Positions 53,334-62,669 of a stretch of 64,000 nucleotides of DNA are shown here, one piece after another. Source of the stretch: Campylobacter concisus. Lineage in GTDB: Bacteria; Campylobacterota; Campylobacteria; Campylobacterales; Campylobacteraceae. The translations under genes and the position numbers were made by a program. Location of the stretch: assembly GCF_003048675.2 (NCBI RefSeq), contig NZ_CP060707.1, positions 558,001 to 622,000 on the forward strand. The letters are read 5' to 3'. The notes under the pieces are model-generated. The model was not told the DNA's origin, searched no databases, and was given only the letters and a program-made list of their open reading frames with translations. The stretch's first letter is position 1. Each line of letters starts with the position of its first letter.

Positions 53334-54197
53334 TTATCTAAGCTTTGTCTCGAAAAATGCGTTAAAAAGTGAGTTTATGCCTTGCTTTGTAAATTTCTCC
53401 ATTATCTTTTCGAGCTGCGGTTTTTCTTGCCAGACGGGCTCATCTACGAGGCTCATTTTAGCTAGCTCATTTTGAGCGTCTATGTAGCTGCCAAGGCTAT
53501 CTATTAGCCCCATTTTTAGGGCATTGTGCGCTAAAAATACCCTTGCATTTGCCCACTCGTCTTTTTTATTGATATCTAAATTTCTAGCCGCCGCCACGTC
53601 GCTTACAAAGAGCATGTAAGCGTCATTTACGAGCCCTTGCAAGCTCTCACGCTCCTGCTTGCTCCAGCTCCTCATAAAGGTGCCAGCCTCTTTAAACTCG
53701 CCAGCCTTTACTACCTGCTCGCTCACGCCTAAATTTTTGGCTAAATTTTCGATGTTTGCCCCTTGCATGATGACGCCGATAGAACCGATGAAAGCGCCTG
53801 GGTTTGCTACAATAGTATCGGCATTTACGCCAGCGTAGTAGCTACCACTTGCCATGTTGCCAGCGGCGTATGCGAGCACTTTTTTGCCCTCCTTTAGTCG
53901 CTTGACCGCCATGGCTAGCTCTACGCTGGGGCTTAGCGCGCCGCCTGGGCTGTCGATGTAGAGCAGCACACCTTTGATGTTGCTATCAGCTCTTGCTTTT
54001 TCGAGCTCGTCTAAAATTTCGCTAGTATCCACTATCGTGCCGGTGATGTCTATGCGGGCTAAATTTGGCTCTTTCATCTTGCTATCTGGCGCGAAAATAA
54101 AAAATAATATGAGTAAAAATATGAGCGCTTTAAAGTAGCTATTTATAAATTTAAAAATTCCCAAAATCCCTCTAAAAATAAGCCTTAAAATTTGCAA
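53334..54197 (-). CDS. sppA: Signal peptide peptidase SppA (short, S49 type)
   Basis: Membrane serine protease that degrades cleaved signal peptides. A transmembrane helix lies at residues ~22-36 (FKALIFLLILFFIF), with the catalytic domain outside. The Ser/Lys dyad is Ser117 in GNMASGSYY and Lys169 in GEFKEAGT, 52 residues apart as in B. subtilis SppA. The oxyanion region is YIDSPGGALSPS. At 287 aa it is the short form. The start overlaps the deaminase gene by 13 bp, as in the Cj0067-Cj0068 pair of C. jejuni (from memory). Confidence 0.95.
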   Translation of the reverse strand: MQILRLIFRGILGIFKFINSYFKALIFLLILFFIFAPDSKMKEPNLARIDITGTIVDTSEILDELEKARADSNIKGVLLYIDSPGGALSPSVELAMAVKRLKEGKKVLAYAAGNMASGSYYAGVNADTIVANPGAFIGSIGVIMQGANIENLAKNLGVSEQVVKAGEFKEAGTFMRSWSKQERESLQGLVNDAYMLFVSDVAAARNLDINKKDEWANARVFLAHNALKMGLIDSLGSYIDAQNELAKMSLVDEPVWQEKPQLEKIMEKFTKQGINSLFNAFFETKLR

Positions 54198-55402
54198 ATT
54201 TTGCCTCCGATATATAGTTTTTTAGCCTCGTTTGTATGAAGTATGAGCTGAAGTATTAGCTCGCTATCATCGCACTCTAGGTCGTTATAGACGGCAAGAT
54301 CAGCCGCACGCCCTACCTTTATCTCGCCGTTATTTGTCCTAAGCGCCTTTGCGCCCCCATGCGTTGCAGCGACAAAAAGCCTAGTGGCAAGCTCGTTTAG
54401 ATCAAGACTAGCGTGGGTAAAAAGGGCGGCTCTTAGTTCATGCCAGAAATTTAGGCTGATATTTGAGCTAAGGCCGTCTGTACCGATATTTAGACTGACG
54501 TTATTTTTGAAAATTTCTTTTAAATTTAGCGCCTTTTTACCAAGCAGTCTGTTTGAAACAGCGCAGTGTGTCACGCTGTGGTGAGGCTTAAATTTAGCAA
54601 AATCGCTCACATAAACGCAGTGCGTAAAGAGCGTGTTTATCTCACGAAACATCGCAAAATAGCCCTGCGCGTCATACATCGGCCTTGGATCTTGGCTAAA
54701 TCTTAAAAGATGCTTTTTAAAGCCACCGCTGCCGTGCTCTAGCCACTGCTTTTCAGCCTTGCTCTCTAAAAAGTGCGTGCTTACAAGAAGACCATCCTTT
54801 TTAGCTATCTCAAGGGCGGCTTTGGCGAGCTTTGGGTGCACAGAGTAGGGCGAGTGCAACGAGATAGCTGGGGTGAAATTTTGGCTTTTATAGCTCTTTG
54901 TTTTTTCAAATTTAGCTAAGAAATTTTGCAAATTTTGCTGAACCATCTGCTCATTTGAGCCTAAAATTTCACTAAAAAGCACGACTTTTAGCGGGCTAGC
55001 GGCTAAAATTTCAAGCTCCAAGCCAAAACTAGATATCTCACCAATGGTACAAACTCCGCTTTTTAACAGCGAATTTATGGCTTCATTCATCGCTTTTTTA
55101 GCGTCCATTTTAGCTAGCTCGCCGCCTTTATCGACGATAGAGCCAAGCCATTTTATAAAGTCGCCATATTTTAGAGTGCTAACGTTTGAGCTAAACTCCA
55201 AATGAACGTGCGTATTTACGAACGCTGGGGCGATCACGCTATCACCAAAGTCGCAAATTTTCGCATCTTTAAATTTCTTTTGCGCCTCTTTTTCGCTTGT
55301 AATTTCTAAAATTTTATCATCATCGATGACTAGACAAGAATTTCTTAAAATTTTTGGATTTTCTCCGCCAGTGATGATCTTTTTTGCTTTTAAAATTTCC
55401 AT
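54185..55402 (-). CDS. Aminofutalosine deaminase-like amidohydrolase (menaquinone pathway)
   Basis: Metal-dependent hydrolase of the amidohydrolase superfamily (405 aa). The N-terminal metal ligands are in FVNTHVHLEFS (His65, His67). Later ligands lie in ISLHSPYSVH, STHFLES and GTDGLSSN (Asp). The C-terminal strand region contains GRAADLAVYND. This set matches the Cj0067 group, which deaminates 6-amino-6-deoxyfutalosine in the futalosine route to menaquinone (sometimes called MqnX). Generic chlorohydrolase or guanine deaminase labels are often used for it. Menaquinone is the quinol for the fumarate, sulfur and oxide reductases in this window. It is upstream of sppA and divergent from aroQ. 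Confidence 0.85.
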   Translation of the reverse strand: MEILKAKKIITGGENPKILRNSCLVIDDDKILEITSEKEAQKKFKDAKICDFGDSVIAPAFVNTHVHLEFSSNVSTLKYGDFIKWLGSIVDKGGELAKMDAKKAMNEAINSLLKSGVCTIGEISSFGLELEILAASPLKVVLFSEILGSNEQMVQQNLQNFLAKFEKTKSYKSQNFTPAISLHSPYSVHPKLAKAALEIAKKDGLLVSTHFLESKAEKQWLEHGSGGFKKHLLRFSQDPRPMYDAQGYFAMFREINTLFTHCVYVSDFAKFKPHHSVTHCAVSNRLLGKKALNLKEIFKNNVSLNIGTDGLSSNISLNFWHELRAALFTHASLDLNELATRLFVAATHGGAKALRTNNGEIKVGRAADLAVYNDLECDDSELILQLILHTNEAKKLYIGGKICKF

Positions 55403-55423
55403 TTCTAGCCTTAAATTTTTGTT

Positions 55424-55429
55424 ATTGTA
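55424..55429 (-). promoter_or_regulatory. -10 element for the deaminase-sppA unit
   Basis: On the minus strand CGCTACAATAAC contains TACAAT (55429-55424), 21 bp before the start at 55402. Confidence 0.4.
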
Positions 55430-55452
55430 GCGAAAATTTAGGAACGAAAATG

Positions 55453-55458
55453 TATAAT
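55453..55458 (+). promoter_or_regulatory. -10 element for aroQ and following genes
   Basis: TATAAT at 55453-55458 (AATGTATAATTTG), 28 bp before the aroQ ATG. AAAGGAG lies in front of the start codon. Confidence 0.5.
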
Positions 55459-55486
55459 TTGGGCTATTTAATCAAAAAGGAGTGAC

Positions 55487-55966
55487 ATGGATAAGAAGCT
55501 AAAAATAATGGTTATCCAAGGCCCAAATATCAACATGCTTGGCGCTAGAGAGCCAGGAATTTACGGCGTTATGAAGATGGAGGATATCCACTCTCAAATG
55601 AAGATCGTTGCCGATCAAAATGACGTTGAGATAGAGTTTTTTCAAAGCAACCTTGAGGGCGAGCTAGTCGATAAGATCCAAGAGTGCTTGGGCGATGCTG
55701 ACGGCATCATCATAAACCCAGCCGCTTACACTCACACTTCTATCGCTATCCGTGATGCGTTAAGTGCGGTTGCGCTACCAGTTATCGAGGTGCATATCAG
55801 CAACGTTTATAGAAGAGAAGAGTTCCGCCACAAAAGCCTCATCGCACCAGTTGCAGCAGGCCAGATCGTGGGCTTTGGACCAGTTGGCTACCATTTGGCG
55901 ATGATAGGCATGCTTCAAATTTTTGAGCAAATCAAAGCAGTAAGAGCAAATCAAAAAGCACAATGA
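55487..55966 (+). CDS. aroQ: Type II 3-dehydroquinate dehydratase
   Basis: Third step of the shikimate pathway; dodecameric trans-dehydratase (159 aa). The signature start [20 protein letters not shown] holds the catalytic Tyr (after GIYG), with [16 protein letters not shown] and [18 protein letters not shown], then [15 protein letters not shown]. The end overlaps the next gene by 4 bp (ATGA), and the ribosome site is AAAGGAG. It starts a rightward run that reaches mnmA. Confidence 0.97.
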   Translation: MDKKLKIMVIQGPNINMLGAREPGIYGVMKMEDIHSQMKIVADQNDVEIEFFQSNLEGELVDKIQECLGDADGIIINPAAYTHTSIAIRDALSAVALPVIEVHISNVYRREEFRHKSLIAPVAAGQIVGFGPVGYHLAMIGMLQIFEQIKAVRANQKAQ

Positions 55967-56988
55967 ATTTCATCTTAAAGGACGAAAACGCCGTATTTTA
56001 CGAGTGCGGCTACAGCTGCGACAATGAGTTTTTGCTATGCCTTGATGGCGTGAAATACTTTTTCACGGACGCGAGGTATTATTTTGAGGCAAAAAGCTGC
56101 GTAAATGCAGGCGTGGTCGTTCTTTTGGCGCAGAGAAATTTAATAAACGAGGTTAGAGCATTTTTAAGAAAGATGAAGCCAAGCAGCCTCGTTTTTAATC
56201 CTGACGAGTTAAGCTTAAGCGAGTTTAATGCGCTTAGCAAGGGATTTAAGATAAATTTCAAGCCAAAGGCAAATTTCTCTAGGCTAAAGAGAATTTGCAA
56301 GAGCGAAGATGAGATAAAAATTTTAAAAAAAGCTAGCGAATTTGGAGCGAAATGCTTTGACGAATTTGCTAAATTTGTGCGTGAAAATGGCGAAGGAATG
56401 AGCGAAAAAGAGCTTCATTTTAACGCCTCGCTCATCTTTAGGCAAAAAAACGAGCTAGGTCTTAGCTTTGATCCGATCGTAGCGATAAATGAAAATGCCG
56501 CAAAGGCGCATGCGCTGCCTGGTGATAAAATTTTAAAAAGGGGTGATTTGCTGCTACTTGACGCTGGGGTTAAATTTAAGCGTTACTGCTCTGATCGCAC
56601 TAGAACTGCTTGCTTTGATGAAAATTTTAACTTCTCAAAGGAGCAAAAATTTAAAAACGCCAAGATGCAAGAAATTTACGAGATCGTAAAAGAGGCTCAG
56701 GTTGCTGCGATAAAGGTCGCTAGAGCTGGCGTTAGGGCGTGCGAGATAGACCTTGCAGCAAGAAGTGTGATAGCAAAGGCTGGATATGAAAAGGCCTTTT
56801 TTCACTCGACAGGACACGGCGTGGGTGTGGATATACACGAGCTTCCAGTCATCTCAGCAAGGAGCGAAACGCTCATAAAAGAGGGCATGGTCTTTAGCGT
56901 GGAGCCTGGAATTTATCTAGAAAATGAATTTGGCGTGCGTATCGAAGACGTCGTGGTCGCAAGAGAAGGTGGGTGCGAAATTTTATGA
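55963..56988 (+). CDS. M24 aminopeptidase (Xaa-Pro peptidase type)
   Basis: Dinuclear metallo-aminopeptidase (341 aa) of the pita-bread fold, probably cleaving Xaa-Pro N-termini. The N-terminal domain (residues 1-105) is of creatinase type. Metal ligands: Asp in LLLDAGVKF and in YCSDRTRT, His in [12 protein letters not shown], Glu in FSVEPGIYL and in VRIEDVVV. It is placed between aroQ and folK; in C. jejuni the equivalent gene lies elsewhere (from memory). The start overlaps aroQ by 4 bp and the stop overlaps folK by 16 bp, so it is firmly built into the run. Confidence 0.93.
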   Translation: MNFILKDENAVFYECGYSCDNEFLLCLDGVKYFFTDARYYFEAKSCVNAGVVVLLAQRNLINEVRAFLRKMKPSSLVFNPDELSLSEFNALSKGFKINFKPKANFSRLKRICKSEDEIKILKKASEFGAKCFDEFAKFVRENGEGMSEKELHFNASLIFRQKNELGLSFDPIVAINENAAKAHALPGDKILKRGDLLLLDAGVKFKRYCSDRTRTACFDENFNFSKEQKFKNAKMQEIYEIVKEAQVAAIKVARAGVRACEIDLAARSVIAKAGYEKAFFHSTGHGVGVDIHELPVISARSETLIKEGMVFSVEPGIYLENEFGVRIEDVVVAREGGCEIL

Positions 56989-57461
56989 GGCTAGCTGGAG
57001 CAAGAAAGATCGTAAAAAGCCGTTTTTGCCCTAGTTTTTTTCATAAAAGAGATGAGTTTAAGTATGAGGCGCTAGTTGGCATGGGTGGTAACATCGGCGA
57101 TAGCGCAAAGAGGTTTGATAAATTTATAAGAGCGATTAGTGAAGATAGGCGTTTTCATGTGGTTGAAGTTTCGCCGATCCTTATAAATGCGGCGTTTGGC
57201 TACGAAGCGCAGGATGATTTTAGTAACGCTGTTATAAATTTACAAACATCTATGAGCCCTAGAAATTTGCTAAAAATTTTGGGGCATTATGAGAGTAAAT
57301 TTAAGCGTGTGAGAACGTTTAAAAATGCGCCACGCACGCTTGATCTGGATATTTTGTATTTTAGTAAAAAAGTCTATAAGACGCCACGCCTTATCGTCCC
57401 GCACCCAGGGGCTAGTAAGAGGCTTAGCGTGATCGTGCCACTAGGGCTTATGAGAGGTTAA
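56973..57461 (+). CDS. folK: 6-hydroxymethyl-dihydropterin pyrophosphokinase
   Basis: Folate-pathway kinase that pyrophosphorylates 6-hydroxymethyl-7,8-dihydropterin. The core motif is ALVGMGGNIGDS, and PRTLDLDILYF carries the two catalytic Asp residues, with RLIVPHPG as the expected end block. The N-terminal ~30 residues ([21 protein letters not shown] region) extend beyond the usual start, which may be real in Campylobacter; a later start is not excluded. The gene overlaps the M24 peptidase by 16 bp and precedes flhF by 9 bp, the same folK-flhF link as C. jejuni. Confidence 0.92.
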   Translation: MRNFMRLAGARKIVKSRFCPSFFHKRDEFKYEALVGMGGNIGDSAKRFDKFIRAISEDRRFHVVEVSPILINAAFGYEAQDDFSNAVINLQTSMSPRNLLKILGHYESKFKRVRTFKNAPRTLDLDILYFSKKVYKTPRLIVPHPGASKRLSVIVPLGLMRG

Positions 57462-57470
57462 AGGATATAA

Positions 57471-58829
57471 ATGGCTACAAAATTTCATACTTTTACAGGC
57501 GAGAGCACTATCGAAGCTTTGAAAAAGGCTCAAGAAACGTGCGGCGAGAAGGCCATACTCGTTACCACAAAGCAAATTCAAGCCAAAACGATAAACAAAA
57601 AGCCGCTTTATGAAATTTTAGTAAGCGTTGAAGAGGACGAGGTAAAACAGCCGCCAAAGCCAAATGTAAAAGCAATAAATTATGAAAATGCCTACTCTAA
57701 ATTTAGCAAAAACTACGAGCCACTAAAGCCAAAATTTGAGATAAAAGAGGAGCCTGCTAAATTTGAAGCAAAGACGACGTCGCCTGAGCCTTACGATCCA
57801 AATGAGAGCGTGCTTTTAAATATCTCAGACGTCGCAAAAGAGATAAGCGCGATCGCAAATGTCGATATGAACGAGATCAAAGAGCCAAATACAAATGGCA
57901 TGAATAAAAAAATAGATGATGTGGCAAAGCAAGTAAGCGTGCTAAGCGAGAAAATAGGGCTGATAACAGATATGATCTGGGACGAAAAAGCCCCAAATCG
58001 CAACAATCTCTCGATCCCGCCAGAGTTTGCTACTATCTACAAGCTCGCAAAACAAAGCGGCATGAAAGAGGAGCATTTAGAGGCGATCATGCAAACTACG
58101 CTTGAAAATTTGCCTGTTTCTATGAAAAGCAACCCAACCGCAGTAAAAAGGTACTTTTACTCGCTTTTGAGAAATATGCTACCTTGTAGAAAAGAGCTAA
58201 ACGATAAAAAACAGCGCATAATGATGCTAGTTGGCCCAACTGGAGTTGGCAAGACGACGACTCTTGCAAAGCTCGCGGCTCGTTTTGCTTACGGCAACGA
58301 AAAGCGCTATAAAACGGGCATCATCACGCTTGATACGTACCGTATCGGGGCAGTCGAGCAGCTATTTCAGTACGCTAAGATGATGAAGCTACCGATCCTT
58401 GACGTCATAGAGGTCGAGGACTTTCAAAACGCCATAAAGCAGCTTAGCTACTGCGACGTGATACTAATCGACACCACTGGAAATTCGCAGTATGACAAAG
58501 AAAAACTTGAAAGACTTGATAAATTTTTAAAGCATAGCGGTGCAAAGATCGATGTAAATTTAGTCCTCTCAGCTGGCTCGAAGGTCGAGGATCTAATAGA
58601 AATTTATAATGGATTTTCATTTTTAGAGATCGATACTTTAATAATCACCAAATTTGACGAGACCAAAATTTTTGGCAACGTATTTTCGCTGATATATGAG
58701 ACAAACACGCCAGTTAGCTACTTTAGCGTGGGTCAAGAGGTACCTGATGATCTTGTAGAGGCAAAGAGCGAATTTTTAGTAGAGTGCGTGTTTGACGGCT
58801 TTACAAAGCAAAAGGCTAGCGATGAATAA
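57471..58829 (+). CDS. flhF: Flagellar biosynthesis GTPase FlhF
   Basis: SRP-type GTPase (452 aa) that fixes the pole position and number of flagella and, in Campylobacter, is needed for the flagellar gene programme. The N-terminal region is followed by a variable basic linker (residues ~60-190). The NG domain has LVGPTGVGKTTTLAKLAARF, DTYRIGAVEQLFQ, LIDTTGNSQYD and ITKFDET. It follows folK closely, and its last 8 bp overlap flhG. AAAGGATATAA precedes the ATG. Confidence 0.96.
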   Translation: MATKFHTFTGESTIEALKKAQETCGEKAILVTTKQIQAKTINKKPLYEILVSVEEDEVKQPPKPNVKAINYENAYSKFSKNYEPLKPKFEIKEEPAKFEAKTTSPEPYDPNESVLLNISDVAKEISAIANVDMNEIKEPNTNGMNKKIDDVAKQVSVLSEKIGLITDMIWDEKAPNRNNLSIPPEFATIYKLAKQSGMKEEHLEAIMQTTLENLPVSMKSNPTAVKRYFYSLLRNMLPCRKELNDKKQRIMMLVGPTGVGKTTTLAKLAARFAYGNEKRYKTGIITLDTYRIGAVEQLFQYAKMMKLPILDVIEVEDFQNAIKQLSYCDVILIDTTGNSQYDKEKLERLDKFLKHSGAKIDVNLVLSAGSKVEDLIEIYNGFSFLEIDTLIITKFDETKIFGNVFSLIYETNTPVSYFSVGQEVPDDLVEAKSEFLVECVFDGFTKQKASDE

Positions 58830-59688
58830 CCAAGCGCAAAAACTACAAAATTTAGTCCAGTCTCAAAATAAGGCTAAAAATACGCATTTTATAGCGATTA
58901 CAAGCGGCAAGGGTGGCGTTGGCAAGAGCACGATAAGTGCAAATTTGGCGAATATCTTGTCGCAAAATGGCTATAAAGTAGGGCTTTTTGACGCTGATAT
59001 CGGCCTTGCAAACCTTGATGTTATTTTAAACGTTAAAATGGGCAAAAACCTGCTTCACGTGTTAAAAGGCGAGTGCAGTCTAAAAGATATCTTGATACCT
59101 ATAAATAAGAATTTGATCCTCATCCCTGGCGAAAGCGGCGATGAAATTTTGAAATTTAACAATCAATTTTTATTTGAGAGATTTTTAGATGAGGCTAGCG
59201 AGCTTGATGGGCTTGACTTTTTGATCATCGACACTGGAGCTGGCATAGGCGGCAGTACGCAGCTTTTTTTAGAAGCAGCTGATGAGGTTGTCGTGGTGAC
59301 TGTGCCTGATCCTGCGGCGATAACCGACGCGTATGCGGTCATAAAGATCGTCTCAAGGTTTAAAAATAGCGAGCTTTTGCTTTTAAATATGGTAAAAAAC
59401 GAGGCTGAGGCCACTAGAATTTATGAAAATGTAAAGCGAGTTGCAAATGCAAATATCGGGCCAAGCTTAAATTTAGAGCTAATTGGCTACGTGGCTTCTG
59501 ATAAGAGCGTGGCAAGGAGTATAAAACAAAGGACACTCTTTACAGATGACGAAGCTTACGGCTCTGCTAGCGTGCAGATCAAACAGATTGCTTCGAATTT
59601 GCTTTATAGGTTGGAACGAAAAGTGCTTAAAGATGAGCAAAGCAGGAGCTTTGGGGGCTTCTTTAAGCGTTTGATAGAACAATTTTAA
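58822..59688 (+). CDS. flhG: Flagellar number regulator, MinD-like ATPase FlhG
   Basis: ParA/MinD-family ATPase (288 aa) that works with FlhF to limit flagellar number and, in C. jejuni, also affects cell division site. The start is MNNQAQKLQ at 58822, preferred to an upstream ATG in the flhF end because AAAAGG lies before it. The deviant Walker A is ITSGKGGVGKSTISANLA; others are LFDADIGLANLD and LIIDTGAGIG. It overlaps flhF by 8 bp. Confidence 0.95.
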   Translation: MNNQAQKLQNLVQSQNKAKNTHFIAITSGKGGVGKSTISANLANILSQNGYKVGLFDADIGLANLDVILNVKMGKNLLHVLKGECSLKDILIPINKNLILIPGESGDEILKFNNQFLFERFLDEASELDGLDFLIIDTGAGIGGSTQLFLEAADEVVVVTVPDPAAITDAYAVIKIVSRFKNSELLLLNMVKNEAEATRIYENVKRVANANIGPSLNLELIGYVASDKSVARSIKQRTLFTDDEAYGSASVQIKQIASNLLYRLERKVLKDEQSRSFGGFFKRLIEQF

Positions 59689-59701
59689 TGGAGATTGAGC
59701 T

Positions 59702-60046
59702 TTGCGTGCAGAAAATTTTATAGCATTTTTTACGGTTTGTGGATTTTTCATAGGCATAGTTTTTACCTTGCTAAAGGTGAGCGAGCCTATCGAAATGCTC
59801 GTTTATACGCTAGTTATTACTTTATTTTTTTACCTTATAATTCACATCGTGATAATGAACTACGTCGATGTAAAAAGGACTTTGAAGAAATTTTTTGACA
59901 AGCAAAGACATGAGGAGATCGCAGACTATCTCATCTCTGAGCTAAACGTTAGGGAAAAACGGATGGAAAATATCATGCTAAAAGTAACCACCGAAAATTT
60001 AGACTCTGGTAAGCAAAATGTACGAACTAAAGCAAAAGCAGCTTAA
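59702..60046 (+). CDS. Small membrane protein of the flagellar operon
   Basis: 114-aa protein with two transmembrane helices (residues ~6-26 and 32-53) and a charged cytoplasmic tail (RTLKKFFDKQRHEEIADYL and later). Start is TTG at 59702, with GGAG 9 nt upstream. It lies between flhG and fliA, as Cj0062c does in C. jejuni, and overlaps fliA by 29 bp. The role is unknown; the fixed position suggests a link to flagellar assembly or its control. Confidence 0.8.
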   Translation: MRAENFIAFFTVCGFFIGIVFTLLKVSEPIEMLVYTLVITLFFYLIIHIVIMNYVDVKRTLKKFFDKQRHEEIADYLISELNVREKRMENIMLKVTTENLDSGKQNVRTKAKAA

Positions 60047-60722
60047 CGCTTATAAAAGCACCATTAAAAAAGAGCAAGACGAGATCGTCTTAAAATACAT
60101 GCCAGCTCTGCGCGCTATGGCGTTTAGGCTAAAGGAGCGCTTGCCTTCAAGTATCGACGTAAACGACCTTATAAGTGTTGGCGTTGAAGAGATGATAAAG
60201 CTTAGCAGGAAGTATGACAAAGAGCAAAACGACTCATTTTGGGGATATGGCAAAAAGAGAATTTATGGCTCAATGCTTGACTACCTAAGAGCTCTTGACG
60301 TCGTTAGTAGAAGCGATAGAAAGCTAGTAAAGAGCATAAATACCGAGATAGATAACTACTTTAACACACACGAAGAAGAGCCAAGCGACGAGTATCTGGC
60401 TGATAAACTAAATGAAGATATCGAAAAGATAAGAGAGGCAAGGGGGGTTAGTGGCATCATCACCATCCTGCCAATAGACGAGCAAATGGAGCTAATCGGT
60501 CAAAGCGATGTTGAAAAAAGCGTAGAAAAAGAGGATCTTATCTTAAAGATCGAAAGTGCGTTAAAAGACTTTGATGAGCGTGATCAGATGATAGTTCAGC
60601 TCTATTACTACGAAGAGCTAAATTTAAAAGAGATCAGCGAGATAATGAACATCAGCGAGAGTAGAATTTCACAAATTCATAAACGTTTGCTTGATCGCAT
60701 CAGACGCAGCTTGGGGGTTTAA
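60018..60722 (+). CDS. fliA: Flagellar sigma factor sigma-28
   Basis: Alternative sigma factor (234 aa) that directs late flagellar genes and is held by FlgM. Region 2 has LKYMPALRAMAFRLKERLP, DLISVGVEEMI and the YGKKRIYGSMLDYLRALD core. Region 4 is FDERDQMIVQLYYYEELNLK with the helix-turn-helix SEIMNISESRISQIHKRLL. It overlaps the membrane protein gene by 29 bp and shares one base with fliM. No sigma-54 or sigma-28 promoter was recognised near it, so it is read from further upstream. Confidence 0.96.
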   Translation: MYELKQKQLNAYKSTIKKEQDEIVLKYMPALRAMAFRLKERLPSSIDVNDLISVGVEEMIKLSRKYDKEQNDSFWGYGKKRIYGSMLDYLRALDVVSRSDRKLVKSINTEIDNYFNTHEEEPSDEYLADKLNEDIEKIREARGVSGIITILPIDEQMELIGQSDVEKSVEKEDLILKIESALKDFDERDQMIVQLYYYEELNLKEISEIMNISESRISQIHKRLLDRIRRSLGV

Positions 60723-61825
60723 TGGCTGATATTTTAAGTCAAGAAGAGATAGATGCGCTACTTGAAGTCGTCGATGAAGACGGCGATACGAGCAATATCG
60801 AGATAGAAGAGAGCCCGCAAGGCGAGCAAAAACAGATCATTATCTATGACTTCAAGCGTCCAAACCGCGTCAGTAAAGAGCAACTTCGTGCGATAAAAGG
60901 TATCCACGATAAGCTTGCTAGAAATTTGGCTAGTCAAATTTCAAGCGTTATGAGAAGTATCGTCGAGCTTAGACTTCACAGCGTAGATCAGATGACATAC
61001 GGCGAGTTTTTGATGAGTTTGCCAAGCCCAACTAGCTTTAACGTCTTTTCTATCAAGCCACTTGATGGAAACTGCATCTTAGAGATAAACCCAAGCATAG
61101 CATTTCCTATGATAGATCGTTTGCTTGGCGGAACTGGTGAAAATTTCGAGGCAAACAGAGAGCTAACTGACATCGAGGTAAATTTACTTGATGCGGTGCT
61201 TAGGATGATCATGCAGCGCCTAAAAGAGAGCTGGTCGATGATAACTGATATGTATCCAAACGTCGAGGCAAAAGAGAGCAGTCCAAACGTCGTGCAGATC
61301 GTCTCTCAAAACGAGATCGTCATCATGGTCGTCATGGAGATCATCGTTGGTGGCTCAAGCGGCATGATAAATTTATGCTATCCAGTCATCTACCTAGAGC
61401 CGATCCTTTCGCGCCTTGCAAACAGGGACATCATGCTTGGCGAAACGAGCGCTAAAAAGAGCAGAAACAAAGAGCTAAAAACGCTAATAGGCCGTGCTGA
61501 GGTGCTTTATGAGGCGATCCTTGGTAAATCAATCGTTAGCGTAAATGAGTTTTTAAATTTAAAAGAGGGCGATATCTTAAGGCTTGATAGAGGAGCTGAT
61601 GATAAGGCGATCGTTTGTATCGATAAAAAAGAGGTATTTTTAGCTGAAGTTGGGCTTCATAGATTTAGAAAGTCTATCAAGATTGAGCAGCTAATCCGCT
61701 CTGACAAAGACGAGATCAAACACATCCTAGAAAAATACGAAGAAGAGCGAAAAGCAAAACTAATGGCATACGACGAGGCCAACGAACACAACAACGAAGA
61801 AGAGAGCGAAGATAATGACGAATGA
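60722..61825 (+). CDS. fliM: Flagellar motor switch protein FliM
   Basis: C-ring protein that binds phospho-CheY and reverses the motor (367 aa). The N-terminal CheY-binding peptide is ILSQEEIDALLEVVDE. The CheC-like middle domain includes YDFKRPNRVSKEQLRAIKGI and GGTGENFEANRELTDIE, and a C-terminal SpoA domain follows, ending in an acidic tail (EEESEDNDE). The start overlaps the fliA stop by one base (TAATG) and the end overlaps fliY by 11 bp. Confidence 0.96.
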   Translation: MADILSQEEIDALLEVVDEDGDTSNIEIEESPQGEQKQIIIYDFKRPNRVSKEQLRAIKGIHDKLARNLASQISSVMRSIVELRLHSVDQMTYGEFLMSLPSPTSFNVFSIKPLDGNCILEINPSIAFPMIDRLLGGTGENFEANRELTDIEVNLLDAVLRMIMQRLKESWSMITDMYPNVEAKESSPNVVQIVSQNEIVIMVVMEIIVGGSSGMINLCYPVIYLEPILSRLANRDIMLGETSAKKSRNKELKTLIGRAEVLYEAILGKSIVSVNEFLNLKEGDILRLDRGADDKAIVCIDKKEVFLAEVGLHRFRKSIKIEQLIRSDKDEIKHILEKYEEERKAKLMAYDEANEHNNEEESEDNDE

Positions 61826-62669
61826 ATTTTTTAACATCTTTTCAAATGAGTTAAAAGCGACCATCGAAGGGCTAACTGGCAGAGCGCCAGAGATCGGCGA
61901 GAGAAATGAATTTGACGCACCAGCGCAAAATGGTATAAAACCGCCAGTTGTCATGGCTAGCGTGACATTAAGTGGCGACATCAATGCAAAAGCTGAGATC
62001 GCCTGCACGCCAGTGCTCATAAGTGCAGTTAGCGAGTGGATGATGGGCGAGGAGGAAATTTCAAAGAATGAAAACCTCGGTAGCGACGAGCTTGACGCTG
62101 CAAAAGAGATATTTTCAAACCTTTTTAGTGCATTTAGCACCTCTCTTGGAGCACAAAAAGGCATGCCAAAGATCAGCTTTGAGGTGATAAATGTAAATTT
62201 CTTAGATGAAAACTCATCGCTTGATTTTAGCGTTTTTGAAAAGCTTTTTTTGTTTAACATAAAGATCGAGGATCTAAATGAGCATGTGGCTTTTGTCTGC
62301 GATCACACGCTTATGAGATTTTTTGAGCCTGCTAAAAGCGAGCCAGTAGATGCTGCAAAAGCCGCAGCTGCTCCTCATGCACTAAAGGGCGAATTTAGCG
62401 CAGAAGAGATGAGAAACATCGGCCTTATCATGGACGTAAGGCTACCAATGCGCGTTCGTATCGGCTCAAAAAGGATGCTCTTAAAAGATGTGCTCACTAT
62501 GGATATAGGCTCAGTCATCGAGCTAAATCAACTTGCAAACGACCCGCTTGAAATTTTGATAGGAGATAAGGTGATAGCCCTTGGCGAAGTGGTTATAATA
62601 GACGGTAACTTTGGCATCCAGATCACGCAGATAGGCTCAAAACGCGAGAGGCTTCAGCAGTTAAAATAA
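61815..62669 (+). CDS. fliY: Flagellar motor switch protein FliY
   Basis: 284-aa switch protein combining a CheC-like N-terminal domain with a FliN-type SpoA domain (residues ~200-284: MDVRLPMRVRIGSKRMLLKD and GSVIELNQLANDPLEI). Some FliY proteins dephosphorylate CheY; the CheC-type motif D-E-N is present in part (SDELDAAKEIFSNLFSAF). It overlaps fliM by 11 bp and shares one base with the LOG gene. FliY after FliM is the Campylobacter order. Confidence 0.94.
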   Translation: MTNEFFNIFSNELKATIEGLTGRAPEIGERNEFDAPAQNGIKPPVVMASVTLSGDINAKAEIACTPVLISAVSEWMMGEEEISKNENLGSDELDAAKEIFSNLFSAFSTSLGAQKGMPKISFEVINVNFLDENSSLDFSVFEKLFLFNIKIEDLNEHVAFVCDHTLMRFFEPAKSEPVDAAKAAAAPHALKGEFSAEEMRNIGLIMDVRLPMRVRIGSKRMLLKDVLTMDIGSVIELNQLANDPLEILIGDKVIALGEVVIIDGNFGIQITQIGSKRERLQQLK